DNA from: Actinomycetota bacterium
Lineage (GTDB): Bacteria > Actinomycetota > Acidimicrobiia > Acidimicrobiales > Ilumatobacteraceae
NCBI GenBank assembly: GCA_027592925.1
Contig: JAQCJO010000004.1
Coordinates: forward strand, 1-62,717
Direction of reading: 5' to 3'
Length of the DNA: 62,717 nt
Shown piece by piece: positions 34,589 to 43,453 of this stretch (positions are counted from its first letter, which is position 1; every line of letters begins with the position of its first letter). The notes beneath the pieces are model-generated. The model saw only the letters and a list, made by a program, of their open reading frames with translations. It did not search any database and was not told the origin of the DNA. The position numbers and the translations under genes were made by a program.

Positions 34589-36556
34589 ATGGCAACTGCC
34601 AAAGCCAATAAATCGTCTTCCGCTGGCTCTGCTTCGTACGGCGCAAAAGACATTCAAGTCCTTGAGGGTCTTGATCCAGTTCGCAAACGTCCAGGTATGT
34701 ACATCGGCTCGACTGGTCTTGCAGGTTTGCATCACCTGATTTGGGAAGTAGTTGACAACGCAGTCGACGAAGCCATGGCAGGCTTTTGTACAAAAGTTGT
34801 TATTACCTTGCAAGCCGACGGCTCATGCTCAGTGACCGACAATGGCCGCGGTATTCCAGTCGACCCATATCCATCTGGTCCGCACAAAGGCAAGTCTGCA
34901 CTTGAAGTGGTGCTCACCGTGTTGCACGCCGGTGGCAAGTTTGGTGGCGACGGGTACAAAGTTTCTGGTGGTCTGCACGGTGTGGGTGTCAGTGTTGTCA
35001 ACGCGTTGTCTAAAAAACTTGTTGCAGAAGTCGACCGTGACGGCGTGCGTTATCGACAAGAGTTCGTCGACGGTGGTACACCAAAAACAAAAATTACAAA
35101 AGTTGGTGCATCGCCAAGCAAAACCGCAACTGGCACAACCATCACATTTGTTCCCGACCCAACAATTTTTGCTGCAGAGGGCACCGAGTTTGTTGCGCGC
35201 ACCGTCACCGAACGTTTGCAAACAATCGCATTTCTTAATCGCGATCTTGAAGTGGTGTTTGTTGATGAGCGCGCAGACAAAAAACAAAAAACCACCTACC
35301 AATACAAAGGTGGCATTATTGATTTCGTGAAGCACCTCAATGCATCTCGTGAAGCATTGTTTAACAAGGTCGCCAATTACGAAGCCAGCGAAGCCGACCA
35401 AACACTTGACATTGCTCTGCAGTGGAATACGGGTTATTACGAAGGCATTTATGGGTATGCCAACGGCATTTCAACGGTTGAAGGCGGCATGCACGTCGAG
35501 GGTTTCAAGACAGCGCTGACTTCGGTGCTCAATAAATACGCACGCGCCAGTGGTGGTCTCAAAGAAAAAGACGAAAACCTGCTTGGCGAAGACATTCGTG
35601 AAGGCTTAACCGCAATTGTTGCCGTCAAACTTCGCGAACCACAGTTTGAAGGTCAAACAAAAGCAAAACTCGGCAACGTTTCAATTCGTTCCTTCGTACA
35701 AAAAGAAACCAATGCCAAGCTTGAAGAGTGGTTGCAAGAAAACCCAACCGAAGCGAATCGCATTGTTAAAAAAGCGGTAAGTGCGGCACAAGCTCGTCTT
35801 GCTGCAAAAAATGCACGCAATGCGGTGCGCCGCAAAACTGCACTTGCTGGCGCGGGCATGCCCGACAAGTTGAAAGACTGCTCCAGCACCGACGCAAGCG
35901 AAACCGAATTGTTCATTGTTGAAGGCGACTCAGCCGGTGGCACCGCTGTCGATGCACGTGACCCACGCACTCAAGCAATCTTGCCGATCCGAGGAAAGAT
36001 TCTCAACGTCGAGCGCGCACGCATGGACAAGATGTTGAAGAACACCGAAATTCAAACCCTCATTACCGCAATTGGCGGTGGCATCGGCAACGACGAGTTC
36101 AACAGTGAAAAAGCTCGCTATCACAAAGTTGTGATTTTGGCGGACGCCGATGTTGACGGCAGCCACATTCGCACCCTGCTCCTCACATTTTTCTATCGCC
36201 AGATGAAGCCAATGGTTGAAGCTGGATACATCTATATCGCTCAGCCGCCATTGTTTTCCACCGAAATTGGTAAGAGCAAGATTTACCTCAAAGATGAAGC
36301 GGCAAAAGAAAAATTCTTGCGCGAAAACCCAAATCACAAAAAGGATTTTCAGCGCTTGAAGGGTCTTGGTGAGATGGACTGGCAAGAGTTGCGTTCCACC
36401 ACCATGCACGCCGACTCCCGTACGTTGCTCCAAATCACTGTCGACGAAGCTGCACTTGCTGAAGACATCATGAGTGTGCTCATGGGTGACGACGTGGAAA
36501 GCCGCAAGCAATTTATCCAAACCAACGCGCGCGACGTGCGCAACCTCGACTTTTAA
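34589..36556 (+). CDS. gyrB: DNA gyrase subunit B
   Basis: ATPase subunit of gyrase. The 655-residue protein has a 20-residue leader, the GHKL ATP site (VVDNAVDEAMAGF, DNGRGIPVD, GLHGVGVSVVNAL), the transducer, and the TOPRIM domain with IVEGDSAGGTA and DADVDGSHIRTLLLTFFYR, ending RNLDF. A small hairpin (CCCC-TTC-GGGG, 34557-34567) lies just before the start and may influence translation. Cotranscription with gyrA, 32 bases downstream, is likely. Confidence 0.97.
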   Translation: MATAKANKSSSAGSASYGAKDIQVLEGLDPVRKRPGMYIGSTGLAGLHHLIWEVVDNAVDEAMAGFCTKVVITLQADGSCSVTDNGRGIPVDPYPSGPHKGKSALEVVLTVLHAGGKFGGDGYKVSGGLHGVGVSVVNALSKKLVAEVDRDGVRYRQEFVDGGTPKTKITKVGASPSKTATGTTITFVPDPTIFAAEGTEFVARTVTERLQTIAFLNRDLEVVFVDERADKKQKTTYQYKGGIIDFVKHLNASREALFNKVANYEASEADQTLDIALQWNTGYYEGIYGYANGISTVEGGMHVEGFKTALTSVLNKYARASGGLKEKDENLLGEDIREGLTAIVAVKLREPQFEGQTKAKLGNVSIRSFVQKETNAKLEEWLQENPTEANRIVKKAVSAAQARLAAKNARNAVRRKTALAGAGMPDKLKDCSSTDASETELFIVEGDSAGGTAVDARDPRTQAILPIRGKILNVERARMDKMLKNTEIQTLITAIGGGIGNDEFNSEKARYHKVVILADADVDGSHIRTLLLTFFYRQMKPMVEAGYIYIAQPPLFSTEIGKSKIYLKDEAAKEKFLRENPNHKKDFQRLKGLGEMDWQELRSTTMHADSRTLLQITVDEAALAEDIMSVLMGDDVESRKQFIQTNARDVRNLDF

Positions 36557-36588
36557 TTCGCGCAAGCTACGACGAAGGAAGCAGATGT

Positions 36589-39138
36589 ATGGCCAGCAAA
36601 AAACCAACTAGCAAATCAACCAGCAAACCAACGAAACGAGTGGCAAAAAAACCATCAGCTGCTGCTGGTGCACCGCCTGTCAAACCTCCTGCTGGCCAAG
36701 AAAACCTGTTTGCCAATCCAGACTCGGTGCAACCAGTGCAGTTGCAAGACGAAATGGAACGCTCGTTCCTGGATTACGCGATGTCGGTCATCATGTCGCG
36801 CGCACTTCCCGATGTGCGTGACGGCCTCAAGCCTGTGCACCGCCGCATTATTTGGGACATGGATCAGCAAGGATTTCGTCCCGACCGACCATTCGTTAAA
36901 TGCGCGCGCGTTACGGGTGACACGATGGCTCGATATCACCCACACGGTGATGGCGCCATCTATGACGCCCTTGTTCGCATGGCTCAACCGTTCTCGTTGC
37001 GCCATCCACTTATCGATTTTCATGGCAACTACGGTTCACCCGACTTTGGTCCTGCAGCAAGCCGTTACACAGAGTCACGCTTGCACCCACTTGCCATGCA
37101 ACTACTTGCCGACATCGACGAAGACACTGTCGACCTCATTCCTACATACGACGGCACATCGGAAGAGCCGATTGTGTTGCCCGCCCGTTTTCCAAACTTG
37201 TTGGTCAATGGCAGTCAGGGCATTGCCGTGGGCATGGCCACCAGCATTCCCCCGCACAACCTGGGCGAAATCATTGATGCAACATTGCATTTGCTCGAAC
37301 ACCCAGAGGCCACACCAAATGATTTGATGAAGTTTGTTAACGGCCCTGACTTTCCAACTGGTGGTTTGATTTTGGGTCGTGCAGGCATCATGGATGCCTA
37401 TCGCACCGGCAGGGGAAGCATTAAGACACGCGCCAAAGTTTCCATCGAAGAAGGCAAGCGCGGACAAATGCAGATCATTGTTTCAGAGTTGCCATATCAG
37501 GCAAGTTGTTCGGCAATCGCATCACGCATTCAAGAGTTGGTAGATGGCGGCGACCTCGATGGCATCGCCGATGTCAACGACAACTCATCTGGTGGCGAGA
37601 CCAACCTGATCATCACACTCAAACGCGATGCCAACTCCAACGTTGTCATGAACAATCTCTTTAAGTTGACTCAGTTGCAATCCAGTTTCCCCGTCAACAT
37701 GGTGGCGTTGGTCAAGGGTGTTCCTCGTACTGTCAACCTGCGCGACGCTCTCGTTGGCTACGTCGATCACCAAATTGAGGTCATCACACGCCGATCCACC
37801 TTCCGTTTGCAAAAAGCAAATGATCGCAATCACATTCTGGAAGGTCGACTCAAGGCACTCAATGTCATCGATGAGATCATCAAACTGATTCGTGCGAGCG
37901 AAGACGCTGCATCAGCCAAGGAAGCGTTGATGGGAAAGAAGTACGGGTTTACTGAGCGCCAAGCCATTGACATTCTCGACATGCAGTTGCGTCAACTCAC
38001 ACGACTGTCACGCATCGATCTTGAAACCGAACAGAAAGATGTGCTTGCGCGCATTAAAGAATTGCAAGCAATCCTCAATTCTGATGTCAAACTTCGCGCC
38101 GTCATTAGCAAAGAAATGACTGCGGTGCGCGATGCCTTCGCGACACCACGCGTGTGCCAGATCACCCACGATGTTGGCGAACTTGGTGTGGAAGACCTTG
38201 TCGAAGATAGGGAACTTGTCATAGTGATGACGCAGGCGCAGTACATCAAGGCTGTGAGTGCAGATTCATTCCGCACTCAAGGTCGCGGCGGTCGCGGAGT
38301 AAGCGGCGCAAAATTGAAGACGGACGACATTGTGCGCAATGTGATCTTCACGACAGCGCATGCATATTTGCTGTTCTTTTCAAATCGTGGTCGCGTCTAT
38401 CGCTTGCGGGCTCTCGAGATTCCAGAGCGCGAGCGCACCGCAAAGGGCATCCCAATTGTCAACTTGTTGCCATTGCAACCGGGCGAAACCATTCAAGCCA
38501 TTATCGACACCCGCGAACTCGCCGGAGAACGCTTCTTGTTTTTCGCAACCAAGCAAGGTCAAGTGAAAAAGACTGCGTTTGACGAATACAACTCGAGTCG
38601 CCGCGATGGCTTGATCGCACTGAAGTTGCGTCCAAAGGACGAACTTGTTCGCGTGATCGAAACATCGGGCACCGACGACGTGTTTATGGTGACCAAGGGT
38701 GGTCAGACAATTCGCTTCACTGAAAAGGCCGTGCGTCCAATGGGTCGAGCAGCAGCCGGTGTGCGCGGTATGAAGTTGCGCACAGCCGATGAAGTGGTGG
38801 CACTCGATATTGCCAAGAATGATTCAGCGATCTTGCTGATCACCGAATCTGGTTATGGAAAGCGCACACAACTCACCAACTTTGCACGCAAAGGTCGTGG
38901 AGGTTTGGGAATGATCGGCATCAAATTGACTGGCAAGAGGGGCAGCGTTGTTGCTGCTTTCATGGTTGGTCTTGAAGATGACGTCGTTGTCGTCGCATCG
39001 GGTGGTACAACAATTCGCACCCCAGTCAAAGAAATTTCAAGTCAAGGTCGTGCTGCCACCGGTGTGCGCATCATGAGTTTGGGTTCAGGACAAGTTGTTG
39101 CATCGGCGGCACTGGTTCTGGCTCACGACGAAGAATAA
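36589..39138 (+). CDS. gyrA: DNA gyrase subunit A
   Basis: DNA cleavage and wrapping subunit. The 849-residue protein has an unusual 55-residue Lys/Pro-rich N-terminal extension before the core [20 protein letters not shown]. The quinolone-determining region reads [18 protein letters not shown], so the position equal to E. coli Ser83 is Gly. The catalytic Tyr is in [10 protein letters not shown]. The C-terminal pinwheel has the GyrA box as QGRGGRG, and six-blade repeats follow. ATG 36589 has GGAAGCAG upstream. Confidence 0.97.
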   Translation: MASKKPTSKSTSKPTKRVAKKPSAAAGAPPVKPPAGQENLFANPDSVQPVQLQDEMERSFLDYAMSVIMSRALPDVRDGLKPVHRRIIWDMDQQGFRPDRPFVKCARVTGDTMARYHPHGDGAIYDALVRMAQPFSLRHPLIDFHGNYGSPDFGPAASRYTESRLHPLAMQLLADIDEDTVDLIPTYDGTSEEPIVLPARFPNLLVNGSQGIAVGMATSIPPHNLGEIIDATLHLLEHPEATPNDLMKFVNGPDFPTGGLILGRAGIMDAYRTGRGSIKTRAKVSIEEGKRGQMQIIVSELPYQASCSAIASRIQELVDGGDLDGIADVNDNSSGGETNLIITLKRDANSNVVMNNLFKLTQLQSSFPVNMVALVKGVPRTVNLRDALVGYVDHQIEVITRRSTFRLQKANDRNHILEGRLKALNVIDEIIKLIRASEDAASAKEALMGKKYGFTERQAIDILDMQLRQLTRLSRIDLETEQKDVLARIKELQAILNSDVKLRAVISKEMTAVRDAFATPRVCQITHDVGELGVEDLVEDRELVIVMTQAQYIKAVSADSFRTQGRGGRGVSGAKLKTDDIVRNVIFTTAHAYLLFFSNRGRVYRLRALEIPERERTAKGIPIVNLLPLQPGETIQAIIDTRELAGERFLFFATKQGQVKKTAFDEYNSSRRDGLIALKLRPKDELVRVIETSGTDDVFMVTKGGQTIRFTEKAVRPMGRAAAGVRGMKLRTADEVVALDIAKNDSAILLITESGYGKRTQLTNFARKGRGGLGMIGIKLTGKRGSVVAAFMVGLEDDVVVVASGGTTIRTPVKEISSQGRAATGVRIMSLGSGQVVASAALVLAHDEE

Positions 39139-39182
39139 GTACACGCCTTCACTCCGTTGAGCCCCTCGACAAAGGGAGCGCG

Positions 39183-39485
39183 GTGCTCGGTGTGATGCTC
39201 AGTTGTGCCGTCACTTCACTGGTGCTTGGTTGTCTTGTTGTTGTTTCAACCCACATCATTGATCAAACACGAGCCCAAATTGCCGCCGATGCATCTGCCC
39301 TTGGAGTTATTTACGGTGGTGAGTCAGTGGCACGAGACATTGCATTGCGCAATGGCGCCCAATTGGTCAGCGTTACAAGTGAAGACAACATGGTGCAATC
39401 GGTGGTAGTGCGTATTGGGAGTCAATATGCCACAGCCTTCGCTCGCGATAGTTGGGCCCAACAGTTGCCTACAATGTCACCGTGA
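39183..39485 (+). CDS. TadE/TadG-like secreted pseudopilin
   Basis: The 100-residue protein starts with one hydrophobic helix (MLSCAVTSLVLGCLVVVSTHI, residues 4-24), then the typical TadE-like stretch QTRAQIAADASALGVIYGG. In actinobacteria such proteins come from tad pilus clusters, but no tad genes are present here. GTG 39183 has a good Shine-Dalgarno (AAAGGGAG). It overlaps the DUF3566 gene by four bases. Resemblance is by helix and AADASAL motif only, so the name is tentative. Confidence 0.6.
   Translation: MLGVMLSCAVTSLVLGCLVVVSTHIIDQTRAQIAADASALGVIYGGESVARDIALRNGAQLVSVTSEDNMVQSVVVRIGSQYATAFARDSWAQQLPTMSP
39470..39475 (+). promoter_or_regulatory. -10 element of a leaderless start (DUF3566 gene)
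   Basis: TACAAT, six bases before GTG 39482; very close to the TATAAT consensus and with no Shine-Dalgarno, so a leaderless transcript is likely. Confidence 0.6.
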
Positions 39486-39892
39486 GTACATCTCCAAAAT
39501 CTGCGCCACGCATTCGGCGGGTCACACGCGTGATTCGCGACATCGATCCATGGTCGGTGTTTAAAGTGGGATTGGTCTTTCACTTCGTTGCCTACCTGAT
39601 CATGCTGGTGGCACTGGTGTTGCTGTGGAGTGTTGCATCAGCAACTGGCACGATTGACAACATCCAGCAATTTATGAAGTCGTTTGGATGGGAATCATTC
39701 GAATTCAATGGCGGCCAGTTGTTTGTCAATGTCATGATCCTGGGACTTCTCGGTGTGGTGTTGGCCACGGCCCTGTGGGTTCTGGCAGCAACCATTTTCA
39801 ACCTGATCACCGACCTTGTGGGCGGCATTCGCGTCACCGTGCTGGAAGAAGAGGTTGTTGTGGGCTCGGTTGAGAGTCAAGGCAAGCGCTAG
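39482..39892 (+). CDS. DUF3566 membrane protein
   Basis: The 136-residue protein has a basic N-terminus (RRVTRVIRDIDPWSVFKVGL is the DUF3566 hallmark) and two membrane helices (about 32-56 and 82-110, FVNVMILGLLGVVLATALWVL). It lies directly after gyrA in most actinobacteria (Rv0007 in M. tuberculosis). Function unknown; the conserved DIDPWSV segment lies just before the first helix on the cytoplasmic side. GTG 39482 fits both the family start and the TACAAT box, and overlaps the upstream stop (GTGA). Confidence 0.85.
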   Translation: MSTSPKSAPRIRRVTRVIRDIDPWSVFKVGLVFHFVAYLIMLVALVLLWSVASATGTIDNIQQFMKSFGWESFEFNGGQLFVNVMILGLLGVVLATALWVLAATIFNLITDLVGGIRVTVLEEEVVVGSVESQGKR

Positions 39893-39919
39893 TAGGATTT
39901 GCGTCCCTGAATCAGATTC

Positions 39920-39993
39920 GGGGCTATAGCTCAGTTGGTTAGAGCGCATCCCTGATAAGGATGAGGTCACAAGTTCGATTCTTGTTAGCCCCA
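39920..39993 (+). tRNA. tRNA-Ile(GAT)
   Basis: Acceptor GGGGCTA/TAGCCCC, anticodon stem CATCC/GGATG with loop CTGATAA (anticodon GAT), T-loop GTTCGATTC, discriminator A. CCA is not encoded. tRNA-Ile after gyrA is conserved in actinobacteria. Confidence 0.97.
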
Positions 39994-40006
39994 CGGAGGT
40001 AACCCT

Positions 40007-40171
40007 GTGAATTTCATCCGACGCGTCCTGATGGTGCTTGGCATCGCGGGCATTGCTGGAGCAATTTTGAGAATCCGTGGCAAGTCTGAACCTTCAACAC
40101 AGCGGGGCGGGTGGCGTCCACTCAACCCACCAACCGACCTGCTTGAAGAGCAAATAAGTTCTCAGAAATAA
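40007..40171 (+). CDS. DLW-39-like small membrane-anchored protein
   Basis: A 54-residue gene starting at GTG with an excellent Shine-Dalgarno (GGAGGT, six bases upstream) directly after tRNA-Ile. The protein begins with a short hydrophobic helix (FIRRVLMVLGIAGIAGAIL, residues 3-21) followed by a basic stretch and PPTDLLEEQ. DLW-39 proteins (about 40 residues, one helix, a conserved D-L-W) lie at this place between tRNA-Ile and tRNA-Ala in many actinobacteria; here D-L-L replaces D-L-W. The position and ribosome site make the gene convincing, the family call less so. Confidence 0.7.
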   Translation: MNFIRRVLMVLGIAGIAGAILRIRGKSEPSTQRGGWRPLNPPTDLLEEQISSQK

Positions 40172-40184
40172 CCGAACACAATTC

Positions 40185-41183
40185 ATGATTGGTATCTCGG
40201 GTGCTATCGGGGTAATCGGTGCTGGGGTTACCGGTTCTCGGGTAGTTGAGCATCTCGTTGCTACAAGTTCCACACCGATCCTGTTGTACGACCAAGACCT
40301 GTACGGAGCACAACGGCTTGCTGCAGTGCACCGGTCCCATAGTGCAGTGGTGAGCGTTGCCGATTTCGAAACTGTTGCCACAGCATCGGTGGTAGTGCTT
40401 GCATGTGGTTCGCCGCATGCTCCACTTGCTCAAAAAATGCTGGCTAGTGGCGCATCAGTGGTTTCGTTAAGTGATGATGTGTCAGATGTAATGAATCTCT
40501 TAAAGATGCATGATGAAGTAATGGCCAAAGATAAAACACTTGTCGTTGGCGCTGCTGCATCGCCTGGCATGACTGGTTTATTGCTCAGCAATTTGCAATC
40601 AAACTTTGACGAAATTGATGAAGCACATGTTGCGTTGCATGGAACAGGTGGCCCAAACTGCGCCGTGCAGCATCATCGCGCACTTGCCGATCAGTCAATT
40701 GGTTGGCACGACGGTGAGTGGCTGCGCAGACCTGGTGGAAGCGGACGAGAACTGTGTTGGTTTCCAGAACCAGTTGGTGCCTACGACTGTTATCGGGCTG
40801 CCATGGCTGATCCTGTGTTGTTACAGCGAGCACAACCACAACTACAGCGCATTACTGCACGAGTTTCTGCCAACAGACGAGACCGATTTACGGCGCGACT
40901 ACCCATGCTGGTGCCACCACACTCCGAAGGTGGCATGGGAGCGCTGCGCATAGAGGTCAGGGGTTTTCGCAACGGATCTCGAATTGTTGAAATTGCTGGA
41001 GTTGCTGAACGAGTTGCACAAATTGCCGGTGTTGTTGGCGCCACCACCGCATTGTTTGTGCACAGAGGCGAGATAACAACCACAGGCACGAGCGTGTTGG
41101 GTCAAGACTCGTTGCCCAACGCAGAAATTTTGCGAGATGTGTTGACGGGCGGCATTCGACTGCACCAGTTTGTGGGTACGTGA
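40185..41183 (+). CDS. NAD(P)-binding oxidoreductase, saccharopine-dehydrogenase-like
   Basis: The 332-residue protein has an N-terminal Rossmann motif GVIGAGVTGSRVVEHL and a following AVVSVADFETVATASVVVLACG, typical of the saccharopine-dehydrogenase/Gfo-like group. The middle GAAASPGMTGLLLSNL resembles the catalytic-domain start of that group. I do not recognise the substrate. It begins 13 bases after the small DLW-39-like gene and its stop overlaps the Fur-family regulator start (TGATG), so the two are probably co-expressed; that might suggest control by metal state. Confidence 0.7.
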   Translation: MIGISGAIGVIGAGVTGSRVVEHLVATSSTPILLYDQDLYGAQRLAAVHRSHSAVVSVADFETVATASVVVLACGSPHAPLAQKMLASGASVVSLSDDVSDVMNLLKMHDEVMAKDKTLVVGAAASPGMTGLLLSNLQSNFDEIDEAHVALHGTGGPNCAVQHHRALADQSIGWHDGEWLRRPGGSGRELCWFPEPVGAYDCYRAAMADPVLLQRAQPQLQRITARVSANRRDRFTARLPMLVPPHSEGGMGALRIEVRGFRNGSRIVEIAGVAERVAQIAGVVGATTALFVHRGEITTTGTSVLGQDSLPNAEILRDVLTGGIRLHQFVGT

Positions 41184-41629
41184 TGTCAAACTTAAACAAC
41201 ATCGAGATTCACACAGCGGTTCACGATCTCCTACACAATGCTGGGCAACGGTATACCGATAAGCGCCGAAGAATCATTGACATCTTGATTCGGGCGGGCA
41301 AACCAATGTTGATTACCGACATATTGGCAAAGGCAAAAGATATGCCTCAGAGCACGCTCTATCGAAATCTGTTGGTGTTGGAAGAGACATCGACTGTTGT
41401 GCGTGTGGTCACCAATGCCGACAGTGGTTGTTACGAACTTGCCGAACACCTCATGGGTCACCACCACCACATGGTGTGCTCAAAGTGTGGTGTAGTACGA
41501 GATGTGGTGGTGCCTGAAGGTCTTGAGCACGAGTTGGACAAAGCCTTAGAAAAAGTGGCTCGCCGTGAAGGCTTTACGATCGACCGGCATCAACTGGATC
41601 TCATCGGTTGTTGCAAAAACTGCAAATAA
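41183..41629 (+). CDS. Fur-family metalloregulator
   Basis: Winged-helix repressor of the Fur superfamily, 148 residues. The DNA-binding part has RYTDKRRRIIDILI and MPQSTLYRNLLVLE; the metal part has GHHHHMVCSKCGVV and the second pair CCKNC at the end, the structural zinc site. The His-rich GHHHH segment and the two CxxC pairs fit Zur- or Fur-type proteins, but sequence does not decide between zinc, iron or peroxide sensing. ATG 41183 overlaps the preceding stop; a GTG at 41180 is also possible. Confidence 0.88.
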   Translation: MSNLNNIEIHTAVHDLLHNAGQRYTDKRRRIIDILIRAGKPMLITDILAKAKDMPQSTLYRNLLVLEETSTVVRVVTNADSGCYELAEHLMGHHHHMVCSKCGVVRDVVVPEGLEHELDKALEKVARREGFTIDRHQLDLIGCCKNCK

Positions 41630-41644
41630 ACAAATTGAATTGAT

Positions 41645-42118
41645 TTATTTAGTGTTGTGCTGATTTAACAGCTTGATGACTTCTTCAAGTTGATCACGCA
41701 ATTCGTCAACTGTCACCACATTGGCCAACACCAACCGCACACTGGCAAGTTCGCGAGCCAAAAATTCGGCGTTGGCCTGCGTGCTTGCTGCAACAGCACG
41801 ATCGGTCTCGGCTTGGCGACGATCGCGCAACTCTTGGCGATTTTGTGAGAGCAAAATTAATGGCGCCGCATAGGCAGCCTGCACCGAAAACATCAAGTTG
41901 AGCAAGATAAACGGGTATTTGTCCCACTGCAACGCGAGAAACAACACGTTGAGGGCAATCCAGATGATGACCAAGATGGTTTGGATGATCAAGAATCGGG
42001 CTGTGCCCATCAAGCGAGCAATCGACTCTGAAAACTTGCCAAATGCGTCGGCGTTGTAGTGCACACCGAGTGGCGCCTGGCGGTCGCGTGGTCGTGCAAG
42101 GTTGTCGCGCTGTTTCAT
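41645..42118 (-). CDS. DUF1003 membrane protein
   Basis: The 157-residue protein has a short N-terminal region, two membrane helices (about 40-64, LIIQTILVIIWIALNVLFLAL, and 70-95, FILLNLMFSVQAAYAAPLIL), and a long cytoplasmic coiled coil (RRQAETDRAVAASTQ to the end). This DUF1003 pattern is found beside MgtE-N/CBS proteins in actinobacteria (Rv1231c-Rv1232c). It follows that gene here without a gap. Function unknown; a partner of the CBS protein is the simplest guess. Either the GTG at 42121 or ATG at 42118 could be the start. Confidence 0.85.
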   Translation of the reverse strand: MKQRDNLARPRDRQAPLGVHYNADAFGKFSESIARLMGTARFLIIQTILVIIWIALNVLFLALQWDKYPFILLNLMFSVQAAYAAPLILLSQNRQELRDRRQAETDRAVAASTQANAEFLARELASVRLVLANVVTVDELRDQLEEVIKLLNQHNTK

Positions 42119-42120
42119 CA

Positions 42121-43338
42121 CTACACCCCACTCGTTGGGTGGCGGCGCCAGTTGGCAGGAAGAGTGCGATCCAACACGTCGTCAACAGTGATTGCACCCA
42201 ACAAACAATTATTGGTGTCGCAAACAGCAACCGCCAACAAGTTGTAGCTAGCAAGACGCTCGGCCACATCGCGCTCGGGCATTGTTGGCACGATGGTTGG
42301 CTCCATCTCGACACACTGACTCAATGTCATGTGTGGAGACTCGCGCAACAGTCGCTGAAAGTGCACGACACCGAGGTAGGTGCCGGTTGGTGGGTAGTGC
42401 GGTGCGTGTGCAACAAAAACCTGTGCAGCAATCGAGACCAAGATGTCTGGTTCGCGAATTCGTGCAAGCGCTTCGGCAACTGTTGAGTCTGGAGACATCA
42501 CCACAATGTCCGGTGTCATCAATGCGCCTGCCGTGCCTTCGGCGTGCGATAACAACTGGCGCATTGTCTCGGCATCTTCATCATCCATGGCCTCAAGCAC
42601 TTTGCTGCGTTGTTCGCCAGGCATTTGCACCAACAAGTCGGCCAAGTCGTCGTATTCCATCTCGTCAAACACGTTGGTAAGGCGCTCCATGTCGAGACCT
42701 TCAATCAAGCGCAACTGTTCGTCTTCTGGCAATTCTTCCAACACGTCCGCCAAACGTTCGTCATCCATCGCTTCGGCAACGAGTCGTCGTTGTTCAAGTG
42801 GTAGTGCACGAATAATTGCAGCCACATCGCTCGGATGCATGTCGCGTAGGCGAGCGGCTTCGGCGGCCTGCGCAGTTGTTGGCGCAAACAAACTTGCAAC
42901 AATATCCCAATCAACAAGTCGGTAGCCCGGACGAGGGCTGAGCGTGCCGCGCTTTGCAAGACGCACCTTTGATACATGCCAACCCGGTGCACGACCGCTT
43001 AAAAACTCGAGAGCAACATCACTGACGGTTTCGTCACCAACTTTTTGGTTGAGCACGTCTTTACCCAGTAGTCGCTCGCCAGCCCGAGGGCGAAATGGGT
43101 TGAGGTCAATGTCCCACGACTTGAGGCGAGCACCGTTATTGTCAAGCGAGGCAATGCGCGACGCGTTGACAAAAATGAGTCGACGCTGGCTGGATGCGAC
43201 AAACCCCAATACGCGCGGGGGTTCGGTGGTGCGGCCAGGCACTACAACAATGTCGTCAATCTTGCCTAGGGGCGCGCCACTGGCGTCCAATAATGGCAAT
43301 CGCATCACGCGAAAGGCATAGATCAATTCGGCAACCAT
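42121..43338 (-). CDS. PRC-barrel / MgtE-N / CBS domain protein lacking the channel
   Basis: The 405-residue protein has an N-terminal PRC-barrel-like region (LPLLDASGAPLGKIDDIVV), an MgtE intracellular helical domain (RLRDMHPSDVAAIIRALPLEQ, partial; ELPEDEQLRLIEGLDMERL) and two CBS motifs (VVMSPDSTVAEALARIR; LGAITVDDVLD). It ends there, so the five-helix magnesium channel of MgtE is absent. ATG 43338 (MVAELIYAFRV) is preferred to a GTG at 43356. With the DUF1003 membrane partner directly downstream, it may sense magnesium or nucleotides without transporting. Confidence 0.85.
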   Translation of the reverse strand: MVAELIYAFRVMRLPLLDASGAPLGKIDDIVVVPGRTTEPPRVLGFVASSQRRLIFVNASRIASLDNNGARLKSWDIDLNPFRPRAGERLLGKDVLNQKVGDETVSDVALEFLSGRAPGWHVSKVRLAKRGTLSPRPGYRLVDWDIVASLFAPTTAQAAEAARLRDMHPSDVAAIIRALPLEQRRLVAEAMDDERLADVLEELPEDEQLRLIEGLDMERLTNVFDEMEYDDLADLLVQMPGEQRSKVLEAMDDEDAETMRQLLSHAEGTAGALMTPDIVVMSPDSTVAEALARIREPDILVSIAAQVFVAHAPHYPPTGTYLGVVHFQRLLRESPHMTLSQCVEMEPTIVPTMPERDVAERLASYNLLAVAVCDTNNCLLGAITVDDVLDRTLPANWRRHPTSGV

Positions 43339-43453
43339 GACCCGAATGCTACCCACATCTATTTATGGCAGCCCGCTGCAATATGACTGATGTGTCCAAT
43401 ATGCAGGAAGCCAGTGTTGGTATTGCTGAACGGTTAGTGACAGGCTCGCAGGT

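Noticed and set aside
36668-37327. 219-residue plus-strand frame inside gyrA
   Set aside because: Out-of-frame shadow with Cys/His-rich nonsense composition.
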